Notes: generated by a model from the letters alone, not told the origin. Positions 36,956 to 50,597 are shown, numbered from the stretch's first letter. The stretch: 64,000 nt of DNA from Panopea generosa (GCA_029582155.1 CM055907.1:35232992-35296991), one strand, 5' to 3'. Numbers and translations are program-made.

Positions 36956-37800
36956 CGAACCATAAATATGTAAGTTATAACCCCAAAACAGAAGAAAAAC
37001 TATCTTTGGCGAACAGACCCAACCCATTCGCATGACACATCGTCTTGGGCTGGTTAGCATTTGTGTCAATTTATTTAAAAATCCAATGACTATAAAGAAG
37101 ATACGGCCTGAACTGCAGTGGACAGACGGACGGAGCTGTGACCTTGATCTTTGAAGAACAGACCCAAGCCATTCGCATGACACATCATCTTGTCCTAGTT
37201 ACACATTTGTGCCGAGTTATTTAAAAATCCGATAACAACTAAAGAAGATAACGTCTGGACAGCAGCGGGCGGACGGAGCTGTGACCTTGACCTTTGACGA
37301 ACAGACCCAAGTCATTCATTCGCATGACACATCGTCTTGCCCAAGTGAACATTTGTGCCGAGTTATTTAAAATTCCATTCACAACTAATGAAGATAAGGT
37401 CAGGACAAGAGGAAACACAGTGTTTACATTGGATTACCAAACACTTGACCTTGAGCTATGACCTTGACCTTTGACGAACAGACCCAAGTCATTGGCATGG
37501 CACATCGTCTTGTCCAAGTGAACATTTGTGCTAAGTTATTTAAAATTCCAATCACAACTAAAGATTATACGGTCCGGACAAGAGGAAAGACAGTGTTTAC
37601 ATTGGATTTTCAAACACTTGACCTTGAGCTATGACATAGACCTTTGACGAACAGACCCAAGTCATTCGCATGACACATCGTCTTGTCCTAGCGAACATAT
37701 TTAAAATTCAAGTCACAAAGGATATATGTTGCGGACGCACGGACGCAGCCCATTTCTATATATCTCTGCTCCGCTCTACGAGCGGTGGCGGGGAATAAAA
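36956..37800. repeat. tandem repeat with two alternating unit lengths
   Basis: Five copies anchored by GAACAGACCC at 37011, 37156, 37299, 37476 and 37649, giving spacings of 145, 143, 177 and 173. Units share CATTCGCATGACACATCGTC and GTGACCTTGACCTTTGA. The longer units carry an extra ~30-base segment (GTGTTTACATTGGAT). The array ends in a GC-rich GAGCGGTGGCGGGGAATAAAA, a motif I associate with a common bivalve dispersed repeat. The frame at 37726-37992 crosses this edge and is not a gene. Confidence 0.85.
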
Positions 37801-37989
37801 AGATCAGTAAACAAGAAGGATATTATCATCGACCCCGTAGTTGAAGAGGATGGTGCAGTATTGATGTTGAAGATTTGTTTAGTTTGCAGGCTGAGTGTTG
37901 GAAATTTTGAAATGAGAAAGAATAATAACAGTCCAGATTTGCTTGTAATGCATCATAAAAGATGTGTTAATTTTCTTGAATATGCTTGC

Positions 37990-38162
37990 TGAAAATAAAA
38001 TATAGATATATGTACCTGATGGTCGTTACATGCAAGGGACGCTACACCAGGTCATTTTAACGCTCGTAACCGCTTGTTCAAAAATTGTATTTAGAGAGTA
38101 ACGTGCATTAGATAAGGTACTATCTTCTGCCATCAATTTGATCAAACAACAAAATATTTAAA

Positions 38163-38220
<58 letters not shown>

Positions 38221-39980
38221 AAAATGAAGCAAACAGAAAAAGTTAAAATCTAAATACGGTTTAATACCTGTAATACAGTAAGTTTTATGTTGAAAACAAA
38301 AATATAAATCAAAGAATACATGTTTCTCACTGCCATTAATAAAAAATGCAAAATCAAACATATTCCAGCCTAAGCTATGGGATAAGTTATTTCGAAAGAC
38401 CACTGACATTCAGTGTCACTGCCTCCCTTAACTAGAAATTTGCATATTTGCAAAATCAAATGAGGGTAAAACAAAGAAATTCTGATGGTCCAATGGAACT
38501 GTACTACATGCAGAAGTACTGATATGGAGGGACGACAGAAGCACAAGGGTGTATGGGGTGCAGTGAATATAAAAGTAATATATTATTGTGACATCAACAT
38601 CTTCAGTTCAAATCGGATTGGTATTCTGCGGTGAACGTGAATTGTCCCGCTTACTGTTTGAAATTATATTAATATGACATGATCATCTTCAGCTGTTTAT
38701 AGAAAATTGAATGAATATACTAATCCAATGTGAATTGTGCTTACTGTGTTGATGAATATCGGACGGTTTGACATCTATATATTTGCAAAAGTAATGAGAC
38801 AAAGATAGGTTATCCCAGTCATTCAAAATCAACAGTTTCTTCTCAAATGAGAGGAATACCTACAGTTGTTATAAACTTATATTCGTTAACGTAATATTGA
38901 TGAATAGCTTATATAATCATATACTGTTATCATTGGGATATTTGGTGTTGACTGTGTGGTTGAGCTCGTGGAAGATTGACTTGTTTTAATGAATTATATC
39001 GTAAAACAATGATTATTATAAGAGTGATTAGAGTAACTAATCATCTAGCTACCCTTGATGGCATAAAATTATGCTAACTATTCAAACAAACAATCACACT
39101 GATTTCATGAAGGAGTTAACCAAAATAAGTAGATAACAGTAAATTACATTTAATAAAGGACAATGACATTTGTTTACGTTTAGAAAACATTTTAAAGTAA
39201 CAAGCACATGTACTTTTGACATCTAATAGAAAATAGATAATAGTTTCTTTACAACACGGAATTCATCAAACATAAATAAGCGCATTATTCTACACATATT
39301 TAACTTTGTTGGCCACGTGTAATGGAAATAACGCAACCTTATCATATGTTGTCAAAAATCTTTGAAAGATCTTTTTAACAACCGTTTTAACACGCTTTAT
39401 CTGCATATAAACAAAACTATGGATGTCAAGCAACATTTCTTATAGAAATATATATATTTTTTATAGAAAGCAAGTGTGTCTTCTGTCTTGGTGGATAGCT
39501 ATTATCAAAATGTCTTTAATTGACTTCCGCATTACCTTTAAAATTTGCTTTTAAAACTAACAAGTTATGATGTTGCACAGACTGCCATTCAACTAATAAA
39601 AAGTTAAAGACAAGTTCATAAAATACCTTTATTTGTATCATAGCATTTAAATTATCAGACTGAGTGGTAAATATTTTATCCTAAAGATATCGGACTTAAA
39701 GGTGATGGCTCTTTAAAATAACGAAAACGCCCGAACATGTTGGCGAAAATTAATGAGTTCCAGGTAAATACTTACTTACAATATTGTCCGTTTTACATTT
39801 GAGAACCATTCATTTGTAAACATATTATCGACTCTGTATCCTAAATACAAGTAAGACATGTATATGTACTCAATTATGAATTGTTTGCATTCGAAACGAT
39901 AATTACCTATACCGTTCAATTGTGAACTTGTCCAATAATCAACGAACTTTGAATCGACTGTGCATACATGTATTCATGTT
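37990..39980. other. non-coding interval with (TC)n microsatellite
   Basis: A (TC)n/(CT)n run lies at about 38164-38219. The rest is AT-rich DNA without coding signal or tandem structure. Confidence 0.55.
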
Positions 39981-39984
39981 TGTA

Positions 39985-40170
39985 AACCGCAGCGGTGGTA
40001 GAGCCTCGCATGCGGAAGGTCGTGGGTTCGATCTCCGGGCGGGCCGTATCAATAACTTGAAAAATGTTACTAGAAGCTTCCCCACTTGGTGCTCAGCATT
40101 AAGTCGATAGTTAAAGGCCCGGTGTCAGTATAATGTGACTGGGTGGAATACCATTTCATGTATCAGCGGC
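39985..40170 (+). repeat. tRNA-derived SINE with conserved tail
   Basis: The head has an A box (GGTGGTAGAGCC at 39994-40005) and a B box (GGGTTCGATCTCC at 40023-40035), followed by GGGCGGGCC. The body includes ACTAGAAGCTTCC and a tail (CTTGGTGCTCAGCATTAAG, then CCCGGTGTCAGTATAATGTG, then GGGTGGAATACC). The tail pairs with the reversed copy at 23062-23215. This is the most complete SINE in the window. It would be copied by a LINE in trans; which LINE is unknown. Confidence 0.78.
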
Positions 40171-40174
40171 ATGG

Positions 40175-41960
40175 TACTCAAATGTTGCAGTTCTCAGAAT
40201 ACTGTCTCAAGTAGAAACCGTTGCAGGCAAGACATGCATATGTACTCAAATGAGAAACTATCAGCTTCAATTATGAATTGCTTGCGTTCGAAACGGTAAT
40301 TACCCGCTAGTTTTGTATTAGGAAGAGAAACACTATCGATAACGCTCGATAAAGTCATGTGTATTAAACTTGACAATAATTTATACAATGGCTATACCCG
40401 TAATACGGTGTTTAATTTGATGGTAAATTGCCGGTTAAATTTTATCAAAAATCTATTTTGAGAGAGTATTTTAAGTAGTGAAGTCGACCAGATTAGATTT
40501 GAATGGACTATACTAAAATCGCCATGTTTTAACGCTGTCAGATATGGTGTTTGTTATGCCTTGTATAATCAAAATGCATAAATGTATACATCTATCCTTG
40601 TACCTCAAAAACTAGTAAAAATGTATGTATTTTAATTATAAGTATTTTTCACTAGTTAGAGGTGCGAATGGAAACTTCCAACCCGAGGAATAACTGTTTT
40701 AGCAGTAACGAGGCTCGACCTCGACCTTGAATACTGACTCAACCCAGGAAGACTTCGAGTAGGTTAATGTTCTTTCATATACTTCAAAAGATAATGCGAT
40801 ACATTAAATTCGGTTACGTTTATTTGAATACGAATACACCGTATCTCTGAAATGGTATAATACAACTCTGAAGTAATGATTTCACAATACTGGGGTTATT
40901 TGCTATTTCGCAACTTTTAGCTAAATTTTCTGTAATTTGATCAACTGTGATAATTTCGTGTATATGTGATACGGTTGCTTTATAACTTTAACTGCGATAG
41001 CAGGTGTATCTGAATAACACAGCAGTGAAATATCTAACTGTTCAGCTATGGTAGAAACATTATCAAGATGTGCTTAATGTGTTTATATGTTTTATCAATA
41101 CGATCCTTAATCTATTTATGTTTAAAATTGTATAGTGGCAAATGGTGTATAATTATAAATAAGTATAACTTTTCAAGATGTATTATTCATAAATCAAAAT
41201 CGAGTTCGAATCCATATATGTTCGATTGTTTGAGAGTACGGAGTTACCAACACAAACACATTTGAACTTTCACCGGTTCTCTAAGTCTGAGATATAAAAT
41301 GCACAAAACGTCATTACCTCACACCTAATATACACTGTGTAGCTTGTTTTCTTTTCAATTGTTTAGTATAACATTGATAGTGTTATCATACATTTTAATA
41401 TCCGACATTTAGAATATAAAATTTAGTAGACATAGACAGGGCACCAATGTCTATGACATACTGTATAACTTTTACAGAGATTTTATCTCAACGAAAAACA
41501 TGTTCTTACATTTCATCTCCTTACAAGCGATCAATTAAAATTGTTTAACTGTTTGAAAACGATCACCCTAATCTTCATACCTTAACAAAAATAACAGGAA
41601 GTGGTGCATTGTAACTGTAAACTATTGATATTACAATTATCGCTACTGACGTATATATAGATGTATCCGTACATATAGCTATTCCAGACACCGTACATAA
41701 CTTCCCAGGATAAGTGTGTAGAGTATTTACTTAATACAATTAAAGTGTTTAACCTTAAAAACTTGACATACTCAAAGATAAGATTATCTTTAATACAGGA
41801 TGTGTAAAGATGCTTCGTGAATATCTCAGTTATTTGCTAGATTTTTTTCACATATTAAGCAATATTTCTATCTGCATTTATTTATTAAATGGTACGGTAT
41901 TTTATAGGAATTCTCACCAATAGTCTTTGTTATGTAGAATTCGTTAGTGATCAATGTTGA
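40175..41960. other. non-coding AT-rich interval
   Basis: No coding signal or recognisable element on either strand. The segment AAACGATAATTACC near 39895 and AAACGGTAATTACC near 40289 flank the SINE region and could mark a small local duplication. Confidence 0.45.
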
Positions 41961-41967
41961 CTAATCC

Positions 41968-42860
41968 TGCGACACAATATATATTTTAAGATGTATTGCA
42001 ATACATAGGTTTTATAGAATATACTACAATATTATTAAGATGTATTCTAGTAAAACTGTTACAATACAATATATATTTTGAAGTTGTATTGTAATATACA
42101 ACTGCAATACATAGCCATTTGGAAAATGTATCGTAACCAACAGCTGCAATGAAAGAAAACAATTTAAAGATGTATTGTTATGCACATCTGCAACTGCAAC
42201 GAAATATACATTTTGACGATGATGTATTGTAATAAAACAGTTGCAACCTACAATTTACCTTTTGAATTTGCATTGTAATGAAATATTTTCAGTCCAGTAT
42301 ATATTTTGAAGATGCATTTAAATGTGCAGCTGCTACCCATAATGCATTATGAAGACGTATTGTAATAAACAACAGCTGCATTCTACAATATATTTTTGAA
42401 GATGGTGTATTTTGATAAAAATGCTGCAACCCAAAATTGCTTTTTTGTAGTCGTACACAATACAACAACTATTTTTAAAAGACCCTTATAATAACAGTTA
42501 AAGGGCAATATACATTTTGAAGACATAGTGACATAAAACTTTTGCTACACAATAGAAATTTTGAAATTAAACAGCGGCCTAAACAAAAATGTTTTAGAGA
42601 TGTATTGTTTTAAGCAATTGATAAACAATATACATTTTATGTGCTATTGAAATAAAACAGCAATACACTTATATATATGTTGACGATGTATTGTTATAAA
42701 ACAGCTGCAACACATTTGGAATACAATATACAGTTTGGATATTTATCATAGTGAAATTTAGGCCAAAACATTACATTGTGTACTTGTGAAAGTTGTATTG
42801 TAATAAAAAAAAACAGTTACAGCACAATAGACATGTATTGTAATAAACAACTGTAACGCA
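41968..42860. repeat. degenerate ancient tandem array
   Basis: Irregular repeats of GATGTATTGTAATAAA, ACAGCTGCAACACAATA and TATACATTTTGAAGATG in the same cyclic order. Copies are spaced about 44-86 bases apart (TGTATT anchors at 41992, 42041, 42085, 42171, 42223 and later). The order is kept but identity is low, as expected of an old satellite that is no longer homogenised. Confidence 0.75.
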
Positions 42861-42869
42861 AAACTGTGT

Positions 42870-43735
42870 GGATAACTTAAATACAGTTTCAAATATAGTA
42901 ATTTTTGCACAACTCTTTTACAAATCATTATTTTAAAATTATTCATTTAAAATTACGCTTTTCATAACATATTGAAGTATGTATGTGTTGGGTATCTGTA
43001 CACTTCCTTATTCTGAATTCGGACAACCAAACTTCCTGATTACTGTATTCTGTTTTTTCCCTGTAAATACGCGGATATGACGTTTACCCCTCCCTGTTGT
43101 CCACCGGATGTTTATCAATTGAACTCCGTCTGCATATTATAGACCTGAATATTTCGTTATCCTAGATAATTAAAGTGTGACCCATGTGACCAAATCGAAC
43201 TTCGTTTACATTAATTAGAACATAATGATAAACAGAAAAGGTCAACACCTGTGGGCTAAATAAAATGTATCATTGAAAATCCCGGGTATCTCGTATCAAA
43301 ATTTGATTAGAAATATATTTTATTGTTCATATACTAATAGTGATAATAATAAAAATAATAATAATGTCTATATTTTGAATAGGTAACTCATTATGATTAT
43401 ATGTGCAACACCTATCTACCACCACAAGGCCTTGTTTAAAACATATAATACATATTTAATATATTTAACATCTGAAACAACCATACTCACATACGTATAG
43501 ATAAAGCAGATGTAAAGCAGTTACCTAAATGTTTTCCAAAAATATGGCTTATACTGATGCATGCCAGAGTAGCTTAATAATTGTGTAATACATTGTATAG
43601 TTTAGAAAAACACTCCCAACTAGATTACGCGAATCAATTACTTTTAATCAATTTAATCTACTTTAATCTACCAGATAACTGAACACAGTTCGCAATGAAT
43701 GTTTCCGCCAACCAGATTAAGAAGTGTGCAATGTT
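42870..43735. other. non-coding interval
   Basis: No coding signal. A short AATAATAATAATAATG run lies near 43347. Otherwise AT-rich DNA without visible structure. Confidence 0.45.
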
Positions 43736-43741
43736 TCATGG

Positions 43742-43840
<99 letters not shown>

Positions 43841-43862
43841 TATTGATTTATTGATTGAATAT
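43742..43862. repeat. (GATT)n microsatellite
   Basis: A run of GATT tetranucleotides with GATTTATT interruptions at about every third to fifth unit. Confidence 0.97.
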
Positions 43863-43869
43863 TTAGTGT

Positions 43870-46760
43870 CATTTTTATGCGATCGAGGGCTAACAGACGA
43901 TCAGTTAACCTAACCACTGTTTCCTTGGATTAATCAAAGCACATGTCTCTTCAAGTATATCAGGAAAGCCATCTTTTTCAATGTTCAAGTTTGTATTTAG
44001 CTTAGTTTTCATTAATTTGATTTTGCTGGATTGTATAGTTTTTGAAGCTCTTCATTCCGCTTACTGGGTACAACCAGTACTGAATGTTGTTTAATGAGAG
44101 TAAAATGACCTGATTTCGTATTTATAAATCATTTCAACTCGAGTATTAAAGCAATACCTAGGTTATATGTCTTACATTCTCATTTCAAACACACAATACC
44201 ATGTGATATGTTTTACAGGTTAACAGACTGTCACAACATATCCCATTTTCTCTCTATCACATGGTGAGGATAATCATAATAGCGAAATATCGTACGATGA
44301 ATATGTTCGACATGTATATCTTCAGGATATTAACTGACTGACAATGCAATACTGTATTGATATCATTTATATCGGTTGTGTTTACTTATTAATGTAACAG
44401 TGAGATCAACAAGATGTATATTTTATCAGTATGTATAATTACTACAATATATTTATGTATATAAGTTCAGGCTCTTTTCATGTGAATTCAATATTTGTAC
44501 AGAAAACTCAATGTAAATGTTTCTTTTAAAGTTTCGAAAGATAGCATTGACATATTCCAGAAATTCTCGGAATAGCTAGATACATGTATCATGTTTTGCA
44601 TAGTTTCTATGAACTGAGACTCTATGGACAGTTCCCAGAACATACCAGTTTCCGTGATACATCTCACATACCAATTGATTTTGTACTGTTCTACATATAG
44701 AGACATGCACTCCCGGAACACTGGATACATAATCAATGGTTCTAAAAGTGCCTTATTCCCAAAGATAGTCCTCTGTTGGTCCAAATATGCAGAAAAAACA
44801 TGGGGTTGACCAGGTTGCTTTTTTATACAATTTCTATGGTTTGATGACACCCCTTCATTTTTGACAATTCTGCCCATTTGTTGCAGTGTATCACTTCGCA
44901 TCTTTAAACTGTTATAGCATCATCAAACAGTTCCCAATGTCACCCAAACTATGCAGAAATCATGAAAATGTTCCAATGTTCCCATATGCACAACGAAATA
45001 TGACATTTTATATATTTTACCAAAAAAATGGCCAAACCGCTTTACACAGCTCTAATTTCTTTGGCGCAATAATCTTGCTACCGTCATGTAAGGGAGGTAA
45101 TTCTTCAGTGAGACATGATATTGATAACTACATTACACAAGGAAAGACTTTAGACGGAGACCTAATAGATTCATTAACTGGGTCAATTTTTTTCGCAAGG
45201 CCTCAGGTCTAAAATGATGTAACCTGTTTATCAGTCTCTTTTTGGGGGCATTTTTGATTTTGTATTATATGTTTCAATAGATTTCTTACCTGCCATTGTA
45301 ATATTTTATTTATTTTCACGCCAAAACCTACCGTCGTTTAAATTTATGCCGTCATCAATTTATGACGCTGTTGGTTTTTTTTAACCAGGGTCGTACTCAC
45401 CAGCCATTCTTGAGAATATTTCAATCTAAGATGTGTAGTTTACCATGACAGATAGAATATTTGTGAAAGTGGACTATTTATTAGGTGTCCATATATGCTT
45501 GCAAACTATGGTCTAAAACTGGTCTTTAAGTGTGTTTATGAGAATTCATTTTTGAGTTCAAGTCCTAATGGAGCCTGTATAGCTGAGTTGCATTGTTCAA
45601 ATAAAACATTTTACATTGAGTTTGTCTTCTTGTTTTAAATTTGCTTATAATACATGTATATGAGATAATTTTCACTCCATAAAAGAAAACTGGATAAGAA
45701 ACATGTGTCAAAGTATAAACAAATAACTTTCATTTCCATCTTCAAGACATAGGTTGTATATGACGTATCCATTTTACTGATCGATCTGAAAAGAGTCATC
45801 GTCATTTTCCGTCTCAGATAACGATTTGGCACCGTGCAACGGAGCGCGAACCTACAATCTTTATCGTGAGAGGTAAGTGACCTTATACCACTACCATGGG
45901 AATCATTCCTTAGACTATAGCCAACAAGCGGAATGCCATTGTATTGGCAGTAAGGGTGTAAGCAATTGATTGCCTCATACTGTTAACCGTTGTGTTTAAG
46001 GAGGATGGAGTAAACATTTTCACTGATTTGGTTATCGACACACATATATTTATCATTTAATTAGCTTTGGAATATATTTTAAAATTAAAACTAATGTATT
46101 GTTTGTGACTAAACTGTAATGGCTGGACAGAGGTACACATAATCGGATAACCTTATTTTTTTAGAGAATGCTACTGTACTTCTTGAAATGAAACTATGTG
46201 CAATTTCTACTGCAGCTTCTCTCTGACACTTCTGTTCTTTTCTGTTATCCCGAATTAGGTCTATTAACCCGCAGTGAAACAATGAAAAACTCAGGGAAGT
46301 CTATGCCTGTCACACAATTCAAAGCAATCGAGCGCTTACAAAGCTATGACGTAATTCAAACTTTCCTTGAAGCAACTGACCATTCAACGTGCTTTAATGT
46401 GCTGCTATTTAACGGACCCATGCCATGTCGACCCAACATCAACAACGCATAATGCTTTTAAAGCGGCTGTCCTGGGATGTTTCGTGTAAGAGTAGTTACA
46501 TGTACAACATAAATGTTCGATAACTTCCTTCATCAAAAATACAACTTTATTTTTGGATTGGTTGGAAGTATATTAAAAATCGCCATTCCCTTTTTGCAAA
46601 TACACGACCTATTAATAAACACCATTTCGACATGCTTTGTGATTTACAAGTTTCTTTCGCACCTGGGTCATTGTCACTTTATGAAGTTTTTTTTAAAATA
46701 CATCATAATTATTAAAATACACAACATATTACTGTTAAAAGTCAACCAGTATAATTGTGT
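43870..46760. other. non-coding interval with unassigned small frames
   Basis: Three frames stand out slightly: 44488-44901 (minus, 137 codons), 44886-45212 (plus, 108 codons) and 46198-46452 (plus, 84 codons). None shows a recognisable domain, splice signals are weak, and the first two overlap at their starts on opposite strands. The interval 44500-45200 is a little less AT-rich than its surroundings, so a decayed element or exon is possible. A reversed tRNA-like head lies at 45838-45905. Confidence 0.3.
45838..45905 (-). repeat. tRNA-like SINE head fragment
   Basis: Reversed B-box segment (GGAGCGCGAACCTACAATC) followed by GAGAGGTAAGTGACC and a degenerate A-box side (TTATACCACTACCATGG). The spacing and the GAGGTAAGTGA word match the heads near 16610, 17425 and 20040. 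Confidence 0.45.
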
Positions 46761-46765
46761 GAATA

Positions 46766-46840
46766 GCCCGGCTGGCTCAGTCGGAAACGAACTCGTGAAC
46801 TTTGATCTACGGTCAGAAGGCTCCTACCTCTATAAATAGA
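46766..46840 (+). repeat. tRNA-like fragment (A box only)
   Basis: GCCCGGCTGGCTCAGTCGG is an excellent match to the 5' end of a tRNA (acceptor strand plus D-arm). The B-box region is degenerate (AACTTTGATCTAC) and no matching 3' acceptor strand is present. This is a decayed SINE head or tRNA pseudogene, not a functional tRNA. Confidence 0.5.
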
Positions 46841-47104
46841 AGGAAGTAGTCAGCGACTTACAAAGAAAATGTGTGTCTAGTGTATTCACTTCTTCTCTAA
46901 ATAGGCATTGTACTTAATATCATAATTAGAGTGAAGCACGGGCGGTCATAAGCAAAACACTTAATCTGCATATGGAACTTACTGCTTATTCTAAATAAGA
47001 ATTCAAGTGTGACTTGTCTCAGTACTTGAAACTTATTTTATAATCTATAAAGAGTTAATAAGTTAACTCAAAGTGAAATTATAATTATTCTCAAGTGTAT
47101 ATCT

Positions 47105-49978
47105 GGCTGTTTAAGCTGCGTTTGGTGGATGGATGCGGCGTCTACTGTTGGTTTGTATATCTGACTGTTTAAGCTGCGCTGGTGGATGGATGCGGCGTCT
47201 ACTGTTGGTTTGTATATCTGGCTGTTTATGCTGCGTTTGGTGGATGGATGCGGCGTCTACTGTTGGTTTGTATATCTGACTGTTTAAGCTGCGTTGGTGG
47301 ATGGATGCGGCGTCTACTGTTGGTTTGTATATCTGACTTTAAGCTGCGTTGGTGGATGGATGCGACGTCTTGTGTTGGTTTGTATATCTGGCTGTTTAAT
47401 CTGCACTGGTGGATGGATGCGCCGTCTACTGTTTGTTTGTATATCTGGCTGTTTAAGCTGCGTTGGTGGATGGATGCGCCGTCTTGTGTTGGTTTGTATA
47501 TCTGGCTGTTTAAGCTGCGTTGGTGGATGGATGCGACGTCTTGTGTTGGTTTGTATATCTGGCTGTTTAATCTGCACTGGTGGATGGATGCGCCGTCTAC
47601 TGTTTGTTTGTATATCTGGCTGTTTAATCTGCACTGGTGGATGGATGCGCCGTCTACTGTTTGTTTGTATATCTGGCTGTTTAAGCTGCGTTGGTGGATG
47701 GATGCGCCGTCTTGTGTTGGTTTGTATATCTGACTTTAAGCTGCGTTGGTGGATGGATGCGACGTCTTGTGTTTGTTTGTATATCTGGCTGTTTAATCTG
47801 CACTGGTGGATGGATGCGCCGTCTACTGTTTGTTTGTATATCTGGCTGTTTAAGCTGCGTTGGTGGATGGATGCGCCGTCTTGTGTTGGTTTGTATATCT
47901 GGCTGTTTAAGCTGCGTTGGTGGATGGATGCGACGTCTTGTGTTGGTTTGTATATCTGGCTGTTTAATCTGCACTGGTGGATGGATGCGCCGTCTACTGT
48001 TTGTTTGTATATCTGGCTGTTTAAGCTGCGTTGGTGGATGGATGCGCCGTCTTGTGTTGGTTTGTATATCTGGCTGTTTAAGCTGCGTTGGTGGATGGAT
48101 GCGCCGTCTACTGTTGGTTTGTATATCTGGCTGTTTAAGCTGCATTGGAAGATGGATGCGCCGTCTACTGTTGGTTTGTATATCTGGCTGTTTAAGCTGC
48201 GTTGGTGGATGGATGCGCCGTCTTGTGTTGGTTTGTATATCTGGCTGTTTAAGCTGCATTGGAAGATGGATGCGCCGTCGACTGTTGGTTTGTATATCTG
48301 GCTGTTTAAGCTGCGTTGGTGGATGGATGCGGCGTCGACTGTTGGTTTGTATATCTGGCTGTTTATGCAGTGTTGGTGGATGGATGTGCCGTCTACTGTT
48401 GGTTTGTAAATCTGACTGTTAAAGCTGCGTCGGTGGATGGATGCGGCGTCTACTGTTGGTTTGTATATCTGGCTGTTTAAGCTGCGTTGGTGGATGGATG
48501 CGGCGTCTTGTGTTGGTTTGTATATCTGGCTGTTTAAGCTGCGTCGGTGGATGGATGCGCCGTCTACTGTTGGTTTGTATATCTGGCTGTTTAAGCTGCG
48601 TTGGTGGATGGATGCGGCGTCTTGTGTTGGTTTGTATATCTGGCTGTTTAAGCTGCGTCGGTGGATGGATGCGCCGTCTACTGTTGGTTTGTATATCTGG
48701 CTGTTTAAGCTGCGTTGGTGGATGGATGCGGCGTCTACTGTTGGTTTGTATATCTGGCTGTTTAAGCTGCGTTGGTGGATGGATGCGGCGTCTACTGTTG
48801 GTTTGTATATCTGGCTGTTTAAGCTGCGTTGGTGGATGGATGCGCCGTCTACTGTTGGTTTGAATATCTGGCTGTTTAAGCTGCGTCGGTGGATGGATGC
48901 GGCGTCTACTGTTGGTTTGTATATCTGGCTGTTTAAGCTGCGTTGGTGGATGGATGCGCCGTCTACTGTTGGTTTGAATATCTGGCTGTTTAAGCTGCGT
49001 CGGTGGATGGATGCGGCGTCTACTGTTGGTTTGTATATCTGGCTGTTTAAGCTGCGTTGGTGGATGGATGCGACGTCTTGTGTTGGTTTGTATATCTGGC
49101 TGTTTAATCTGCACTGGTGGATGGATGTGCCGTCTACTGTTGGTTTGTATATCTGACTGTTAAAGCTGCGTCGGTGGATGGATGCGCCGTCTACTGTTGG
49201 TTTGTATATCTGGCTGTTTAAGCTGCGTTTGTGGATGGATGCGGTGTCTACTGGTGGTTTGAATATCTGGCTGTTTAAGCTGCGTTGGTGGATGGGTGCG
49301 GCGTCTACTGTTGGTTTGTATATCTGGCTGTTTAAGCTGCGTTTGTGGATGGATGCGGTGTCTACTGTTGGTTTGTATATCTGGCTGTTTAAGCTGCGTT
49401 TGTGGATGGATGCGGTGTCTACTGTTGGTTTGTATATCTGGCTGTTTAAGCTGCGTTGGTGGATGGATGCGGCGTCTACTGGTGGTTTAAATATCTGACT
49501 GTTTAAGCTGCGTTGGTGGATGGATGCGCCGTCTACTGTTTGTTTGTATATTTGACTGTTTATGCTGCGTTGATGGATGGATATGCCGTTTATTGTTGGT
49601 TTGTATATCTGGCTGTTTTAGCTGCGTTTGTGGATGGATGCGGTGTCTACTGTTGGTTTGTATATCTGGCTGTTTAAGCTGCGTTGGTGGATGGATGCGG
49701 CGTCTAATGTTGGTTTGATATCTGGCAGTTTAAGCTGCGTTGGAAGATGGATGCGCTGTCTACTGTTGGTTTGTATATCTGGCTGTTTAAGCTGCGTTGG
49801 TGGATGGATGTGCCGTTTATTGTTGGTTTGTATATCTGGCTGTTTAAGCTGCGTTAATGGATGGATGCGCCGTCTACCGCCGTCTACTGTTGGTTTGTAT
49901 ATCTGGCTTTTTAAGCTGCGTTGGTGGATGGATGCGCCGTCTACTGTTGGTTTGTATATCTGACTGTTTAATCTGTGG
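47105..49978. repeat. 57-bp minisatellite, about 50 copies
   Basis: The unit contains GGCTGTTTAAGCTGCGTTGG, TGGATGGATGCGCCGTCTAC and TGTTGGTTTGTATATCT. The period of 57 is a multiple of 3, so several frames stay open on both strands (up to 371 codons on plus and 231 on minus), with 19-residue translated repeats. Higher-order structure: the variant GCGACGTCTTGTG occurs at 47362, 47533, 47759 and 47930, giving a 171-bp (3-unit) spacing and a 397-bp (7-unit minus 2 bp) spacing. The array is more GC-rich than the rest of the window. It lacks splice signals, a conserved start and any cross-strand preference, so I treat it as non-coding. Confidence 0.96.
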
Positions 49979-50528
49979 AGTCTGTAGAACGAATCAAGTT
50001 CTCCCGATTGGGTCCGTTAGATAGCAATGTTGAGAAAGCAACGTTCGAGCACGTTGATTGGTCAGTTACTTCCACTGAAAGTTTGAAAGACGTCACAGTG
50101 CGGTAGGCGTTCGATTACTATGAATTGTGGAATAGGAATAAAATTTCCTGCTTTTCCATTGGTGGTTTACAGACCAGATCCGGGAGATTGCAGATTCTGG
50201 CATAGACATTAACATTAACTTGCTCTTTATGCATTAAATTCAGAACTTTGGGTTCGAGATTTGAACTTTTAATAGTCTATGTACAGCTCACGAGTTCATG
50301 TTCAGCTCATAAACAAATGCAATTTTTCAAGAAAATAACTGTTAATACCTGTCATTTTCTATCTCATATTAACATTAACATTTTCAAGTTCAAGGCTGGG
50401 TCAGTGTTTACGCGTTATTTTGTGTTTTATATACATCCTGGAAATTACGTTTCAATACGAATTTGAGTTGAGCATAAGAAAAGTTTTATGACCTCTAGGC
50501 CGTACTGAATGTTATTTGAGGAGGTAAT

Positions 50529-50597
50529 GGTGCCAAGTCGGGAGTCGAACCGGCAACCCCAAGCGTAAGAGGCCAACGCTATATCCATTCCGGCTTG
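50529..50597 (-). repeat. tRNA-like SINE head
   Basis: The minus strand reads GCCGGAATGGATATAGCG (A-box region), then GGCCTCTTACGCTTGGGG, then GGTTCGACTCC (B box), then CGACTTGGCACC. The order and spacing match a tRNA-derived SINE head. Acceptor strands do not pair over 7 bases, so it is not called as a tRNA gene. Confidence 0.6.

Noticed and set aside
37726..37992. 88-codon plus-strand frame as a gene
   Set aside because: It starts inside the tandem repeat edge (GAGCGGTGGCGGGG) and runs into unrelated AT-rich DNA; no recognisable protein features.
44488..45212. Opposite-strand frames of 137 and 108 codons as genes
   Set aside because: No recognisable domain, weak splice context and overlapping starts; kept only as an unassigned note for the interval.
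47294..49156. 371-, 243-, 239-, 231- and 192-codon frames with 19-residue repeats
   Set aside because: The 57-bp period is a multiple of 3, so any stop-free frame stays open; equally long frames exist on both strands and copies include frame-breaking 2-bp deletions (47336, 47732).
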